Shown here in pieces: positions 1 through 6,710 of a stretch of DNA of 11,776 bases; the stretch's first letter is position 1; each line of letters opens with the position of its first letter. A model generated the notes under the pieces. It did no database searches. It saw only the letters and a program-made list of their open reading frames with translations, and had not been told where the DNA came from. The stretch spans positions 1 through 11,776 of the forward strand of contig JAPYMU010000115.1 of NCBI GenBank assembly GCA_028286165.1, given 5' to 3'. A program made the translations under genes and the position numbers. The DNA is from Spongiicolonus versatilis (GTDB lineage Bacteria; Pseudomonadota; Gammaproteobacteria; Arenicellales; Spongiicolonaceae).

Positions 1-25
1 AAAAAACCGCCCACCGGCCCAGCAC

Positions 26-54
26 TTGCCCACAGCGCGCCAAGCGGGTATCTT
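26..54 (+). promoter_or_regulatory. Candidate fabI promoter giving a near-leaderless mRNA
   Basis: TTGCCC at 26-31 (4 of 6 matches to the -35 consensus) is separated by exactly 17 bases from TATCTT at 49-54 (4 of 6 matches to TATAAT). The fabI ATG at 63 starts only 8 bases after the -10 element, so a normal transcription start would leave a leader of about 0-2 bases. No Shine-Dalgarno sequence precedes the ATG, which fits. Two partial matches in a short region can arise by chance, so this is inference. Confidence 0.4.
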
Positions 55-62
55 TCCCCGCC

Positions 63-857
63 ATGGGTTTTCTGCAAAACAAACGCGCGCTGATTGCCGG
101 GGTGGCCAGTGAACGTTCCATCGCCTGGGGCATTGCCCGGGCCATGCGGCGGGAGGGGGCGCAACTGGCTTTCACCTACCAGAACGAAAAACTGCGGCCG
201 CGGGTGGAGAAATATGCGGCGACGGTGGACTCGGACATTGTCCTGCCGTGCGATGTTGCCAGCGACGATGAAATCGCGGCGATGTTTGAGGCGTTGGCCG
301 GGCGCTGGGACGGGCTGGACATTTTGGTGCACTCCATCGCATTCGCGCCGCGCGAAGAGTTGGAGGGCGCGTATCTGGACGCCGCCACCCGCGCCGGTTT
401 TAACGCCGCGCACGAAGTCAGCGCGTACAGTTTCACCGCCCTGGCCAAAGGCGCGGCAGCCATGATGGAAGGGCGCGCCGGGGCGATGCTGACGCTCACC
501 TACCTCGGCGCATTGCGCGCCATGCCCGGCTACAACGTGATGGGCCTGGCCAAGGCCAGTCTGGAGGCAAGCGTCCGCTACCTCGCCCAGTCCCTCGGCC
601 CGCGCGGCATTCGCGTCAACGCGGTTTCCGCCGGGCCCATCCGCACCCTGGCCGCCTCCGGCATCGGCGGCTTTCGCAAAATGATGGGCTTCTTTGAACA
701 AGCCGTCCCCATGGGCCGCGGCGTCACCATTGAGGAGGTGGGCAATGTGGCCGCGTTTTTGTGCTCCGATTTGGCCAGCGGCGTGACCGGCGAGATTTGT
801 TATGTGGACGGCGGCTTCAACATGGTGGGCATGAGCGAGCGGTTTCTGGAGCAGTGA
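63..857 (+). CDS. fabI: Enoyl-[acyl-carrier-protein] reductase (NADH), FabI
   Basis: FabI performs the last reduction of each type II fatty acid elongation cycle, converting trans-2-enoyl-ACP to acyl-ACP with NAD(P)H in the cytosol. The 264-residue product has the usual FabI length and is colinear with the E. coli enzyme. It starts MGFLQNKRALIAGVAS, with the family's modified nucleotide-binding loop (GVAS..SIAWGIA, residues 13-24). The catalytic Tyr-x6-Tyr-x6-Lys arrangement is intact at Y147, Y157 and K164, in TYLGALRAMPGYNVMGLAK. The conserved SAGPIRTLAASGI follows at 189-201 and the C-terminal VDGGF at 248-252. The start is fixed by agreement with the family N-terminus. There is no Shine-Dalgarno, and a promoter-like pair ends 8 bases upstream. 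The stop lies 7 bases from the stop of the convergent ThDP-enzyme gene, with no obvious terminator between them. The product is clear; whether it uses NADH or NADPH cannot be read from the sequence. Confidence 0.96.
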   Translation: MGFLQNKRALIAGVASERSIAWGIARAMRREGAQLAFTYQNEKLRPRVEKYAATVDSDIVLPCDVASDDEIAAMFEALAGRWDGLDILVHSIAFAPREELEGAYLDAATRAGFNAAHEVSAYSFTALAKGAAAMMEGRAGAMLTLTYLGALRAMPGYNVMGLAKASLEASVRYLAQSLGPRGIRVNAVSAGPIRTLAASGIGGFRKMMGFFEQAVPMGRGVTIEEVGNVAAFLCSDLASGVTGEICYVDGGFNMVGMSERFLEQ

Positions 858-864
858 ATCCGCA

Positions 865-2430
865 TCACAGCACCGCCTCTATTAAATAGGGCCCGTCAGT
901 GGACAAACCGTGCGCCAGCGCGCGGTGCAAACTTTTCACGCCCTCCACCGCGCATCCGTCCACCCCCATTCCGCGCGCCAGCGCCGGCCAGTCAATGCGC
1001 GGCCGCTCCAGACTCAGCATGTCAACCGCGCGCCGGCCGGGATTGGGCGCGCCCACATTGCCGAGTTCGGCGCGCAGCAGGGCGTATTCATGGTTGGCGA
1101 AAATCACCGTGGTCACATCCAGATTCTCCCGCGCCTGGGTCCACAGCGACTGCGGCGTGTACATCCCGCTGCCGTCGCTCTCCAGCGCCAGCACCTTGCG
1201 CCCGGGGCAGGCGATGGCGGCGCCGGTGGCCAGCGGCAGGCCGGCGCCGATGGAGCCGCCGCGGTTGCGCAGCCAGTCGTGCGGCCGGGCGGCGCGGGTT
1301 TGCGACAGAAAATTAAAACCGGTGGTTTGGCTCTCGTCCACCACGATGGCGTGGTCGGGAATGCACCGCGCGATGCACGCGCCGATGTTGTCGCGGGTGA
1401 GCGCGCCGTCGGTAACAGTCGGCATTGCCGGCGCGGCGGCCTTCACCTTCACCCCGGATGCGCCGAGCGCGGCGGCCAAATCTTCCAGCGCCTGGGCGCA
1501 GTCCTGTTCGGGGGTGGCGAGGTGGTGAAGGCTGCAGCCGGGCGGCGACAGAACGCCGGGCTTGCCGGGGTAGGCGAAGAACGCCACCGGCGGAGCGGCG
1601 CCGGCCAGGATGATGCGGCGGTAGGGGGCGAGGGCGGCGAGGGCCTGGTCCACCGGATAGGGAATGCGCTCGGGCGAAAAAATCCCGGCGCCGCGCTCCA
1701 TGCGCGAGTTGAAAATCTCGGTGAGCACGTCAGCGCCGGTGGCGGCGGCAATGCGCGCGGCGTTTGCCAGGGGCCGGCGAAACAGGGCGCCGCCGCCGAG
1801 CAGCAGGAGCGTACGCCCGCGGCGGCGGAGAATTTTTGCGGCGGCGTCCACCTGGGATGATGGTGCCGGGGCGAAAGTTGATGGCGGCGGGGGCGAAGAC
1901 GGTGGCTCGGACGTCGGAAACGGTGACGCCACCTCGCCCCATGCACAGTCCGCCGGCAGAATGAGCGAGGCGACCCGCCCCGGCTTGCGCCCGGCTTCGG
2001 CGATGGCGCAGGCGGCGTCGGCGGCGACGGTGCCGGCGTCAGCGGCGGTGCGCACCCAGTGGGACACCGTCCCGGCCATGCCGGCGATGTCGGAAGTGAG
2101 CGGCGCGTTGAACTGCAGATGGTGCGTGGCGTGGTCGCCGATGATGTTGAGCACCGGCGAGCGCGCTTTCTTTGCATTGTGCAAAGCGGACAGCGCATTG
2201 CCGAGCCCCGGCCCGAGGTGCAGTAAAGTCGCCGCCGGCCGCCCGCTCATGCGCGCATAACCGTCAGCCGCCCCGGCCGCCACCCCCTCAAACAAAACCA
2301 GCACGCAGCGCATTTCCCCGACCCGGTCCAGGGCCGCGACAAAATGCATCTCGGAAGTGCCGGGGTTGGCGAAGCACACTTCCACCCCGTTGCCGAGCAG
2401 GGTTTTAACCAAACTTTCGGCGCCGTTCAT
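865..2430 (-). CDS. ThDP-dependent enzyme, acetolactate-synthase-like (substrate unknown)
   Basis: This 521-residue protein has the three-domain layout of the thiamine-diphosphate decarboxylase/acetolactate synthase superfamily. The N-terminal cofactor domain carries the catalytic glutamate E48 in LFEGVAAGAADGYAR and an HH pair at 103-104. A Pro/Ser-rich linker (about 169-192) leads to a short central domain. The C-terminal domain holds the ThDP/Mg motif: SDGSGMYT from 418, with N446 27 residues after the DG. The first glycine of the classic GDG is Ser; related acetolactate-synthase-like proteins, as I recall them, also vary at this position. Overall it resembles the subgroup often annotated 'acetolactate synthase large subunit', whose real substrate is unsettled and which is nearer benzoylformate decarboxylase than IlvB. 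No IlvN small subunit is nearby, so a role in branched-chain amino acid synthesis is unlikely. Its ATG lies 4 bases after the argE-like stop, implying translational coupling. Family is firm; reaction is not. Confidence 0.85.
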   Translation of the reverse strand: MNGAESLVKTLLGNGVEVCFANPGTSEMHFVAALDRVGEMRCVLVLFEGVAAGAADGYARMSGRPAATLLHLGPGLGNALSALHNAKKARSPVLNIIGDHATHHLQFNAPLTSDIAGMAGTVSHWVRTAADAGTVAADAACAIAEAGRKPGRVASLILPADCAWGEVASPFPTSEPPSSPPPPSTFAPAPSSQVDAAAKILRRRGRTLLLLGGGALFRRPLANAARIAAATGADVLTEIFNSRMERGAGIFSPERIPYPVDQALAALAPYRRIILAGAAPPVAFFAYPGKPGVLSPPGCSLHHLATPEQDCAQALEDLAAALGASGVKVKAAAPAMPTVTDGALTRDNIGACIARCIPDHAIVVDESQTTGFNFLSQTRAARPHDWLRNRGGSIGAGLPLATGAAIACPGRKVLALESDGSGMYTPQSLWTQARENLDVTTVIFANHEYALLRAELGNVGAPNPGRRAVDMLSLERPRIDWPALARGMGVDGCAVEGVKSLHRALAHGLSTDGPYLIEAVL

Positions 2431-2434
2431 GGCG

Positions 2435-3301
2435 TCACCCGGCGCACTCGCGCATTAGTTTGCGCAGAAAATTTTCACACGCGGCGACTTCGGAAACGGC
2501 GATAAATTCGTCCGGCTTGTGCGCCTGGTCGATGCTGCCCGGGCCGCAGATGGCGGCGGGCATGCCGGCCTGCCGGTAGCAGGGGGCTTCGGTGCTGTAG
2601 GTGACGGCGCGGGGGCGGCGGTTGCCGGTGAGTTTTGCGGCCAATGCCACGGCCGGGGAGTCGGGCGCGGCGGCGTAGGCCGGGACTTGCAGCAAAGTTT
2701 CGTGGCGCACTTTTGCCGGGGTGAGGGTTTGGGCGTAGTCGCGGAACTTTTGCACCAGCGCGCCGGCGTCAAAGGAGGGGATGGTGCGGATTTCCCAGTC
2801 AAAACTGCACCGCCCCGGCACCACGTTGATTTGCGTACCGCCGCTGACGGCGCCGACGTTGATGGTGGCGTAGCCCGGTTCGGTGGGCAGCATTTCGGCG
2901 CCGGCGGCGCGGGCTTCTGCGGCGAGTTGCTCCAGAAAGGAGATTAATTTCGCGGCGGCGGCGATGGCGTTCACGCCCCGGTGGGTCTGGCTTGCGTGGG
3001 CTTCAACGCCGGCCACATGGGCGCGGAACTGGGAGTGGCCTTTGTGGGCGTTGATGACGGTCATCGCGGTGGGCTCGCCGATAATCACCGCTTCGGGGCG
3101 GATTCCCATGGCGGCGATTTGCGGCGCCAGTTGAAACGCGCCGGCGAGGTTGGTTTCCTCGTCGTAGGTGACGGCGAGGTGCACCGGTTTCCTCAGGCGC
3201 GCGGCGGTGAATTCCGGCACCGCGGCGAGCACCGTGCCGAGGAATCCTTTCATGTCGCAGGTGCCGCGGCCGTAGAGGCGGCCGCTATAAACCTCGCCCA
3301 C
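2435..3301 (-). CDS. argE: ArgE-family (M20) deacetylase, N-terminally truncated, probable pseudogene
   Basis: The 288 residues match the last three quarters of acetylornithine deacetylase ArgE (usually about 380 residues), which hydrolyses N-acetylornithine with a two-zinc centre. Present are metal or catalytic residues D16 (GRGTCDMKG), E48/E49 (YDEET), E76 (IIGEPT) and H261 (DQAHKPDEF), plus the dimerisation-domain histidine H102. Missing is roughly the first 90-100 residues, including the HTD motif that supplies the first zinc-binding His and the catalytic Asp. The frame opens with a GTG at 3301. Just upstream the same frame reads CTC and then the TGA of the PLP-enzyme gene, so no further N-terminus exists there. 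Because that upstream gene has a complete C-terminus, the deletion lies inside argE. If translated, this occurs by reinitiation after the upstream stop, and zinc-dependent activity is doubtful. An assembly error is the main alternative. Confidence 0.8.
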   Translation of the reverse strand: MGEVYSGRLYGRGTCDMKGFLGTVLAAVPEFTAARLRKPVHLAVTYDEETNLAGAFQLAPQIAAMGIRPEAVIIGEPTAMTVINAHKGHSQFRAHVAGVEAHASQTHRGVNAIAAAAKLISFLEQLAAEARAAGAEMLPTEPGYATINVGAVSGGTQINVVPGRCSFDWEIRTIPSFDAGALVQKFRDYAQTLTPAKVRHETLLQVPAYAAAPDSPAVALAAKLTGNRRPRAVTYSTEAPCYRQAGMPAAICGPGSIDQAHKPDEFIAVSEVAACENFLRKLMRECAG

Positions 3302-3304
3302 GAG

Positions 3305-4459
3305 TCACTTCACACGGTCCAAAGCCGTGGCCAGGTCGGCGAGGATGTCGTCCACATCTTCAATGCCCACCGACAGCCGCACCAGTCCGTCGCTCAGGCC
3401 GCGCGCGCGGCGCTCCTCCGCCGGCACATCGGCGTGGGTCATGGTGGCGGGGTGGGTGATCATGGATTCCACCGCGCCCAGGCTTTCGGCCAGGCCGCAG
3501 AGTTTGACGCCGTTCATCAGCGCGGCGCCGGCCTCAATGCCGCCTTTCAACTCAAAAGAAATCATGCCGCTGAATCCGGACATTTGCCGCCGGGCGATTT
3601 CGTGCTGCGGGTGCGACGGCAGGCCGGGGTAGATGACCCGCGCGACCTTGCCATGGCCGTGCAAAAACTCGGCGATCTTCTGCGCGCTCTCGGCGTGGCA
3701 GCGCATGCGCAGGTGCAGGGTTTTCATTCCGAGCAGCGCAAGCCAGCAGTCAAAAGGCCCGGGCACCGCGCCGATGGTTTTCTGGATGAATTTAAGTTCG
3801 TCGTAAATTTCCCGGCGGTTGGTCACCACCGCGCCGCCGATGAGTTGGTTGTGGCCGCTGAGGTATTTTGTCGTGCTGTGCATGACAATGTCCGCGCCCC
3901 ATTCCAGCGGGCGCAAAAACACCGGCGTGGCGAAAGTGGAATCCACGCCGAAATACACGCCGGCGTCGCGGGCGATTTCCGCGACGGCGGCGAGGTCGGT
4001 TATCTTGAGCAGCGGGTTGGTCGGCGTCTCCACCCAGATCATTTTGGTGTTCGGGCGGACCGCGGCGGCGACTTTTTGCGGCTCGGAAGTGTCCACATAA
4101 CTGAACTCCAAACCATAGCGCGCCAGCACCCGGTCAAAGTGCCGCGACACGCCGCCGTACACGTCGTCCGAGCAAACCACATGGTCGCCGGCGCTCAGCA
4201 ACTTCATGCACCCGTCCACCGCCGACATCCCGCTGGCATAGCAAACGCCGAAAGCCTCACCCTCGCCGCCCTCCACCGCCGCCAGGTTTTCCTCCAGCAC
4301 CTGGCGCGTGGGGTTGGAGGAGCGCGTGTAATCAAACCCCTTGTCGCGCCCCACCTCCTCCAGCACATATGTGGCCGTCTGATACAACGGCGGCACAATC
4401 GCCCCGGTGACCGGGTCGGGCTTGATGCCGGAGTGGATTAGTTTGGTGGGGAGTTTCAT
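3305..4459 (-). CDS. Cystathionine gamma-lyase/synthase-family PLP enzyme
   Basis: This is a 384-residue member of the Cys/Met-metabolism PLP family, which covers cystathionine gamma-synthase, gamma-lyase, methionine gamma-lyase and O-acylhomoserine sulfhydrylases. The PLP lysine is K198 in HSTTKYLSGH. The phosphate- and substrate-binding YTRSSNPT is at 45-52, Y101 (DVYGG) stacks on PLP, D173 contacts the ring nitrogen (DSTFATP, where DNTF is more common), and AESLGAVESMITHPA spans 324-338. The start is set at the ATG at 4459 because MKLPTKLIHSG matches the family N-terminus. A TTG further upstream (4537) would add 26 unconserved residues. A TATAAT ends 10 bases before this ATG and there is no Shine-Dalgarno. 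The C-terminus is complete, and the truncated argE begins 3 bases after its TGA. Motifs do not separate lyase from synthase. Context suggests amino-acid or sulfur metabolism but does not name the reaction. Confidence 0.88.
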   Translation of the reverse strand: MKLPTKLIHSGIKPDPVTGAIVPPLYQTATYVLEEVGRDKGFDYTRSSNPTRQVLEENLAAVEGGEGEAFGVCYASGMSAVDGCMKLLSAGDHVVCSDDVYGGVSRHFDRVLARYGLEFSYVDTSEPQKVAAAVRPNTKMIWVETPTNPLLKITDLAAVAEIARDAGVYFGVDSTFATPVFLRPLEWGADIVMHSTTKYLSGHNQLIGGAVVTNRREIYDELKFIQKTIGAVPGPFDCWLALLGMKTLHLRMRCHAESAQKIAEFLHGHGKVARVIYPGLPSHPQHEIARRQMSGFSGMISFELKGGIEAGAALMNGVKLCGLAESLGAVESMITHPATMTHADVPAEERRARGLSDGLVRLSVGIEDVDDILADLATALDRVK

Positions 4460-4469
4460 TTTTTGGGGG

Positions 4470-4475
4470 ATTATA
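4470..4475 (-). promoter_or_regulatory. Perfect -10 box (TATAAT) upstream of the PLP-enzyme gene
   Basis: Read on the minus strand, 4475 to 4470 spells TATAAT, a rare word in this GC-rich DNA. Only 10 bases (CCCCCAAAAA) separate it from the ATG at 4459, so transcription would start 3-4 bases before the start codon. That is consistent with a leaderless message and with the absence of a Shine-Dalgarno. No convincing TTGACA lies 16-18 bases upstream (4492-4499 is GC-rich). Confidence 0.45.
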
Positions 4476-4520
4476 GACCAAAGGGCAGGGGGTGAGGGTT
4501 TGCTCGGGATGAGTTGAATC

Positions 4521-4540
4521 TGCAAAAGTGGTTGCAAAAG
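4521..4540. repeat. Tandem TGCAAAAG direct repeat before the importer operon
   Basis: TGCAAAAG occurs at 4521-4528 and again at 4533-4540, with a 12-base period and a 4-base spacer (TGGT). The second copy ends 7 bases before the start codon at 4548. It lies in the 88-bp gap between the divergent PLP-enzyme gene and the importer operon. A regulator site or a remnant of strand slippage are both possible. It does not resemble a Fur box. Confidence 0.45.
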
Positions 4541-4547
4541 CAGGGCA

Positions 4548-5666
4548 ATGTCCTGTAATGTGCTTCATGTGAGAGCGGCCTTTTTCTCAATTTTGCTGGC
4601 GCTTGGGCTGTCTGTGAACGTCTCAAGCGGGGCGGTCACGTTTAAAGACGCTTTGGATCGAACTGTTGTTCTGGAGAAAAAAGCCCAGCGCGTGGCCATC
4701 GTTTACAACTATGTTGAGTATGCCGCCGTGGCCGGGGAAGAGTGTTTTCAACGGGTTGTGGGCATCGGCAAAAAAGCGTGGTTTGGCTGGAGAAAGGGCA
4801 TATGGGACGAGTACGCCAAGGCGTGTCCGGAGATTGCGCAAATTGAGGATATTGGTCTCCTGAGATTTGGAGATTTTTATCTTGAAAAGTTTCTGCTGCT
4901 TAATCCTGACATCCTCATTTTGCCGAAATGGCAATTTGATGCCGTGGATGCCGGGCTGATGGAGAAATTCAAAGAGGCGAAAGTGAATCTTGTGGTAACA
5001 GACTATGCCAATCAGGCGCTGGAAACCCACATAAAGAGCACTTTGGCCATCGGTAGGGCCATCGGTAAAAATCGCCGGGCGAAAAAAATAGTAGACTTTT
5101 ACCGGTCGCAATTGAACCTGGTGACCGGGAGGGCCGGCGGTGCTTTGGCCCGGCCCCGGGTTTATATTGAAAAAGGGCAGGCCGGGGCGGGCAAAGTGGA
5201 TGACACCTGGTCCAAGGTGGTGTGGGGGGACATGCTGGAAACTGCCGGTGGAAAAAATATCGCGGACGGGATTATTCCCGCCGGTAAACACGGGCAAATG
5301 GAAATGGAGCAAATCTTAAAATCCAACCCTCAGTATGTTTTCATCACGGGGTCCAACTGGGTTAATTCAAACGACGCCCTGATTATGGGGTACGGCATTG
5401 ACCGGGAGTTGGCCAATATGCGGCTTAAGCCGTTTATTTCCCGACTTGGGTGGAAGGAGTTGGATGCGGTGGAGAACAATCAAGTCTACGGCATCCACCA
5501 TGGTCTGGCCCGGACGCTGATGGATTTCTCAGCCATACAGTACATGGCCAAACAACTGCATGGCGATTTATTCCGGGATATCGACCCGGTGAGGAATTTG
5601 GAGGAATTTCACGAAAAATTCCTGCCTGTTCCTCTGGCGGGCACATGGTTCTTTCGTCTGCAGTGA
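4548..5666 (+). CDS. Periplasmic metal-chelate (siderophore/cobalamin-type) binding protein of an ABC importer
   Basis: This 372-residue protein belongs to the class III periplasmic binding proteins (FepB/FhuD/BtuF type), which deliver iron-siderophores, haem, cobalamin or related chelates to a FecCD-ATPase complex. A signal peptide is visible: R9 followed by a hydrophobic stretch (about 11-25) and an S-G-A cleavage site after A29. There is no lipobox. The mature part opens with the family's TFKDALDRTVVLEKKAQRV segment (31-49). FLLLNPDILIL (115-125) is the typical end of the first lobe, followed by the linking helix region. The second lobe includes EMEQILKSNPQYVFITG (252-268) and a striking GIHHGLAR with H317-H318 near the C-terminus, then FLPVPLAGTWF (358-368). 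The ATG at 4548 follows a closely spaced AGGG; GTG codons at 4560 and 4569 are alternatives that still leave a signal peptide. It heads a three-gene operon. The ligand cannot be inferred. Confidence 0.88.
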   Translation: MSCNVLHVRAAFFSILLALGLSVNVSSGAVTFKDALDRTVVLEKKAQRVAIVYNYVEYAAVAGEECFQRVVGIGKKAWFGWRKGIWDEYAKACPEIAQIEDIGLLRFGDFYLEKFLLLNPDILILPKWQFDAVDAGLMEKFKEAKVNLVVTDYANQALETHIKSTLAIGRAIGKNRRAKKIVDFYRSQLNLVTGRAGGALARPRVYIEKGQAGAGKVDDTWSKVVWGDMLETAGGKNIADGIIPAGKHGQMEMEQILKSNPQYVFITGSNWVNSNDALIMGYGIDRELANMRLKPFISRLGWKELDAVENNQVYGIHHGLARTLMDFSAIQYMAKQLHGDLFRDIDPVRNLEEFHEKFLPVPLAGTWFFRLQ

Positions 5667-5677
5667 GCGGATTAAGC

Positions 5678-5681
5678 GAGG
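5678..5681 (+). promoter_or_regulatory. Shine-Dalgarno GAGG fixing the permease start
   Basis: GAGG at 5678-5681 is 6 bases before the GTG at 5688. A TTG at 5682 in the same frame touches the GAGG and cannot use it, so GTG 5688 is the better start. Confidence 0.6.
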
Positions 5682-5687
5682 TTGCCC

Positions 5688-6710
5688 GTGATTAAATCCA
5701 TCCAGGGAAAAGTGTTTTTTACTCTCGTCCTGTTTCTCGTTTGCATCATCCTGTTTGTTGCAGACATAGCAACCGGGCCTGCGGATATGGGCGTTCTAAA
5801 AATTTTGCAAATTGTTTTCCACCAGCACGGTGAGGGAAACGAGCGCATTATTGTCATGGGAATTAGAATCCCGGTTGCCTTAATGGCGATTGTGGTGGGA
5901 GCCTCCTTATCCCTTGCCGGTTGTTTGTTGCAAACGATACTTAATAACCCAATGGCAAGCCCCTACAGCCTCGGTATTTCAAGTGCCGCCGGCTTCGGCG
6001 CGGCGATTACGATAGTTTTCTCATTCGGCCTTTCCTTTGTAGAGAAGGACATCTCTATCGCGCTTAATGCGCTGCTTTTTTCATTGGTGGCAAGTGGAGT
6101 GGTTTATGCCCTCAGCAGTTGGAAACAGGCATCGCCCGAGGCGTTTATTCTGATTGGAATCGCTGTACTATTTACTTTCCAGTCCCTGCTTTCGGCGGTG
6201 GAATATTACTCCTCTCCTGAAGATTTGCAGGGAATTACATTCTGGCTGTTTGGGAGCTTGTCAAAAGCGACCTACCCTAAAATCGCGATTATTTTTTCCA
6301 TGTTTCTTGTTTCCTTTTGCTTCGTCATGCGGAATGCCTGGGTGTTGACCGCAATTCGGCTGGGGGAGGCTAGAGCCGAAGCACTGGGAATTAACCTGAA
6401 ATATTTTCGGTTGAAAATATTCCTGGTCGTTTCGATACTGACCTCAGTGGCCGTTTGTTTTGTCGGCATTATCGGTTTTATAGGAATTATCGCCCCCCAT
6501 ATTTCCCGGCTTATTATCGGGGAAGATCATCGGATTCTGCTGCCCAATTCCGCTTTTCTGGGAGCAATCATTTTATTGTTGTCTTCCATAGTCAGCAAAG
6601 TCATACTCCCCGGGGCGGTGTTTCCCATCGGGATCGTCACTGCCGTTGCCGGCATTCCCATGTTTCTTTTCATTATACTGTTTAACAGAAAAACACGGCT
6701 ATGGCACTGA
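5688..6710 (+). CDS. FecCD-family permease of the metal-chelate ABC importer
   Basis: This inner-membrane channel subunit should form a homodimer with the ATPase encoded next to it. The 340-residue length is normal for FecCD/BtuC. Hydrophobic helices begin at about residue 10 and continue to about 332, consistent with the family's roughly ten transmembrane segments. Family signatures are RIPVALMAIVVGASLSLAG (60-78), LQTILNNPMASPYSLGISS (81-99), the ATPase-coupling segment RLGEARAEALGIN (224-236) and GFIGIIAPHISR (263-274). GTG at 5688 is preferred for its GAGG with 6-base spacing; TTG at 5682 would add two residues. It starts 21 bases after the binding-protein stop, and its end overlaps the ATPase start by 10 bases. 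A+T content is high: 25 of 60 bases at 5701-5760 are G or C. One permease gene is enough for a homodimer. Confidence 0.93.
   Translation: MIKSIQGKVFFTLVLFLVCIILFVADIATGPADMGVLKILQIVFHQHGEGNERIIVMGIRIPVALMAIVVGASLSLAGCLLQTILNNPMASPYSLGISSAAGFGAAITIVFSFGLSFVEKDISIALNALLFSLVASGVVYALSSWKQASPEAFILIGIAVLFTFQSLLSAVEYYSSPEDLQGITFWLFGSLSKATYPKIAIIFSMFLVSFCFVMRNAWVLTAIRLGEARAEALGINLKYFRLKIFLVVSILTSVAVCFVGIIGFIGIIAPHISRLIIGEDHRILLPNSAFLGAIILLLSSIVSKVILPGAVFPIGIVTAVAGIPMFLFIILFNRKTRLWH

Noticed and set aside
910..1860. 316-codon + strand frame opposite the ThDP-enzyme gene
   Set aside because: This is a shadow of the ThDP-enzyme gene, whose catalytic motifs are clear on the other strand.
3299..3310. Stop-codon readthrough joining the PLP enzyme to the ArgE remnant
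   Set aside because: The shared frame is real, but the stop context shows no readthrough or recoding signal; reinitiation or a pseudogene is simpler.
2981..4441. 486-codon open frame on the + strand opposite argE and the PLP gene
   Set aside because: It is the antisense shadow of two well-supported genes in GC-rich DNA; its His/Arg/Ala/Gly-rich translation has no recognisable domain.
4460..4537. Upstream TTG start for the PLP-enzyme gene
   Set aside because: It adds 26 unconserved residues that read through the TATAAT, while the ATG at 4459 matches the family N-terminus.
4460..4547. Fur box or cobalamin riboswitch controlling the importer
   Set aside because: No GATAAT-type inverted repeat is present, and 88 bases are too few for the riboswitch core.
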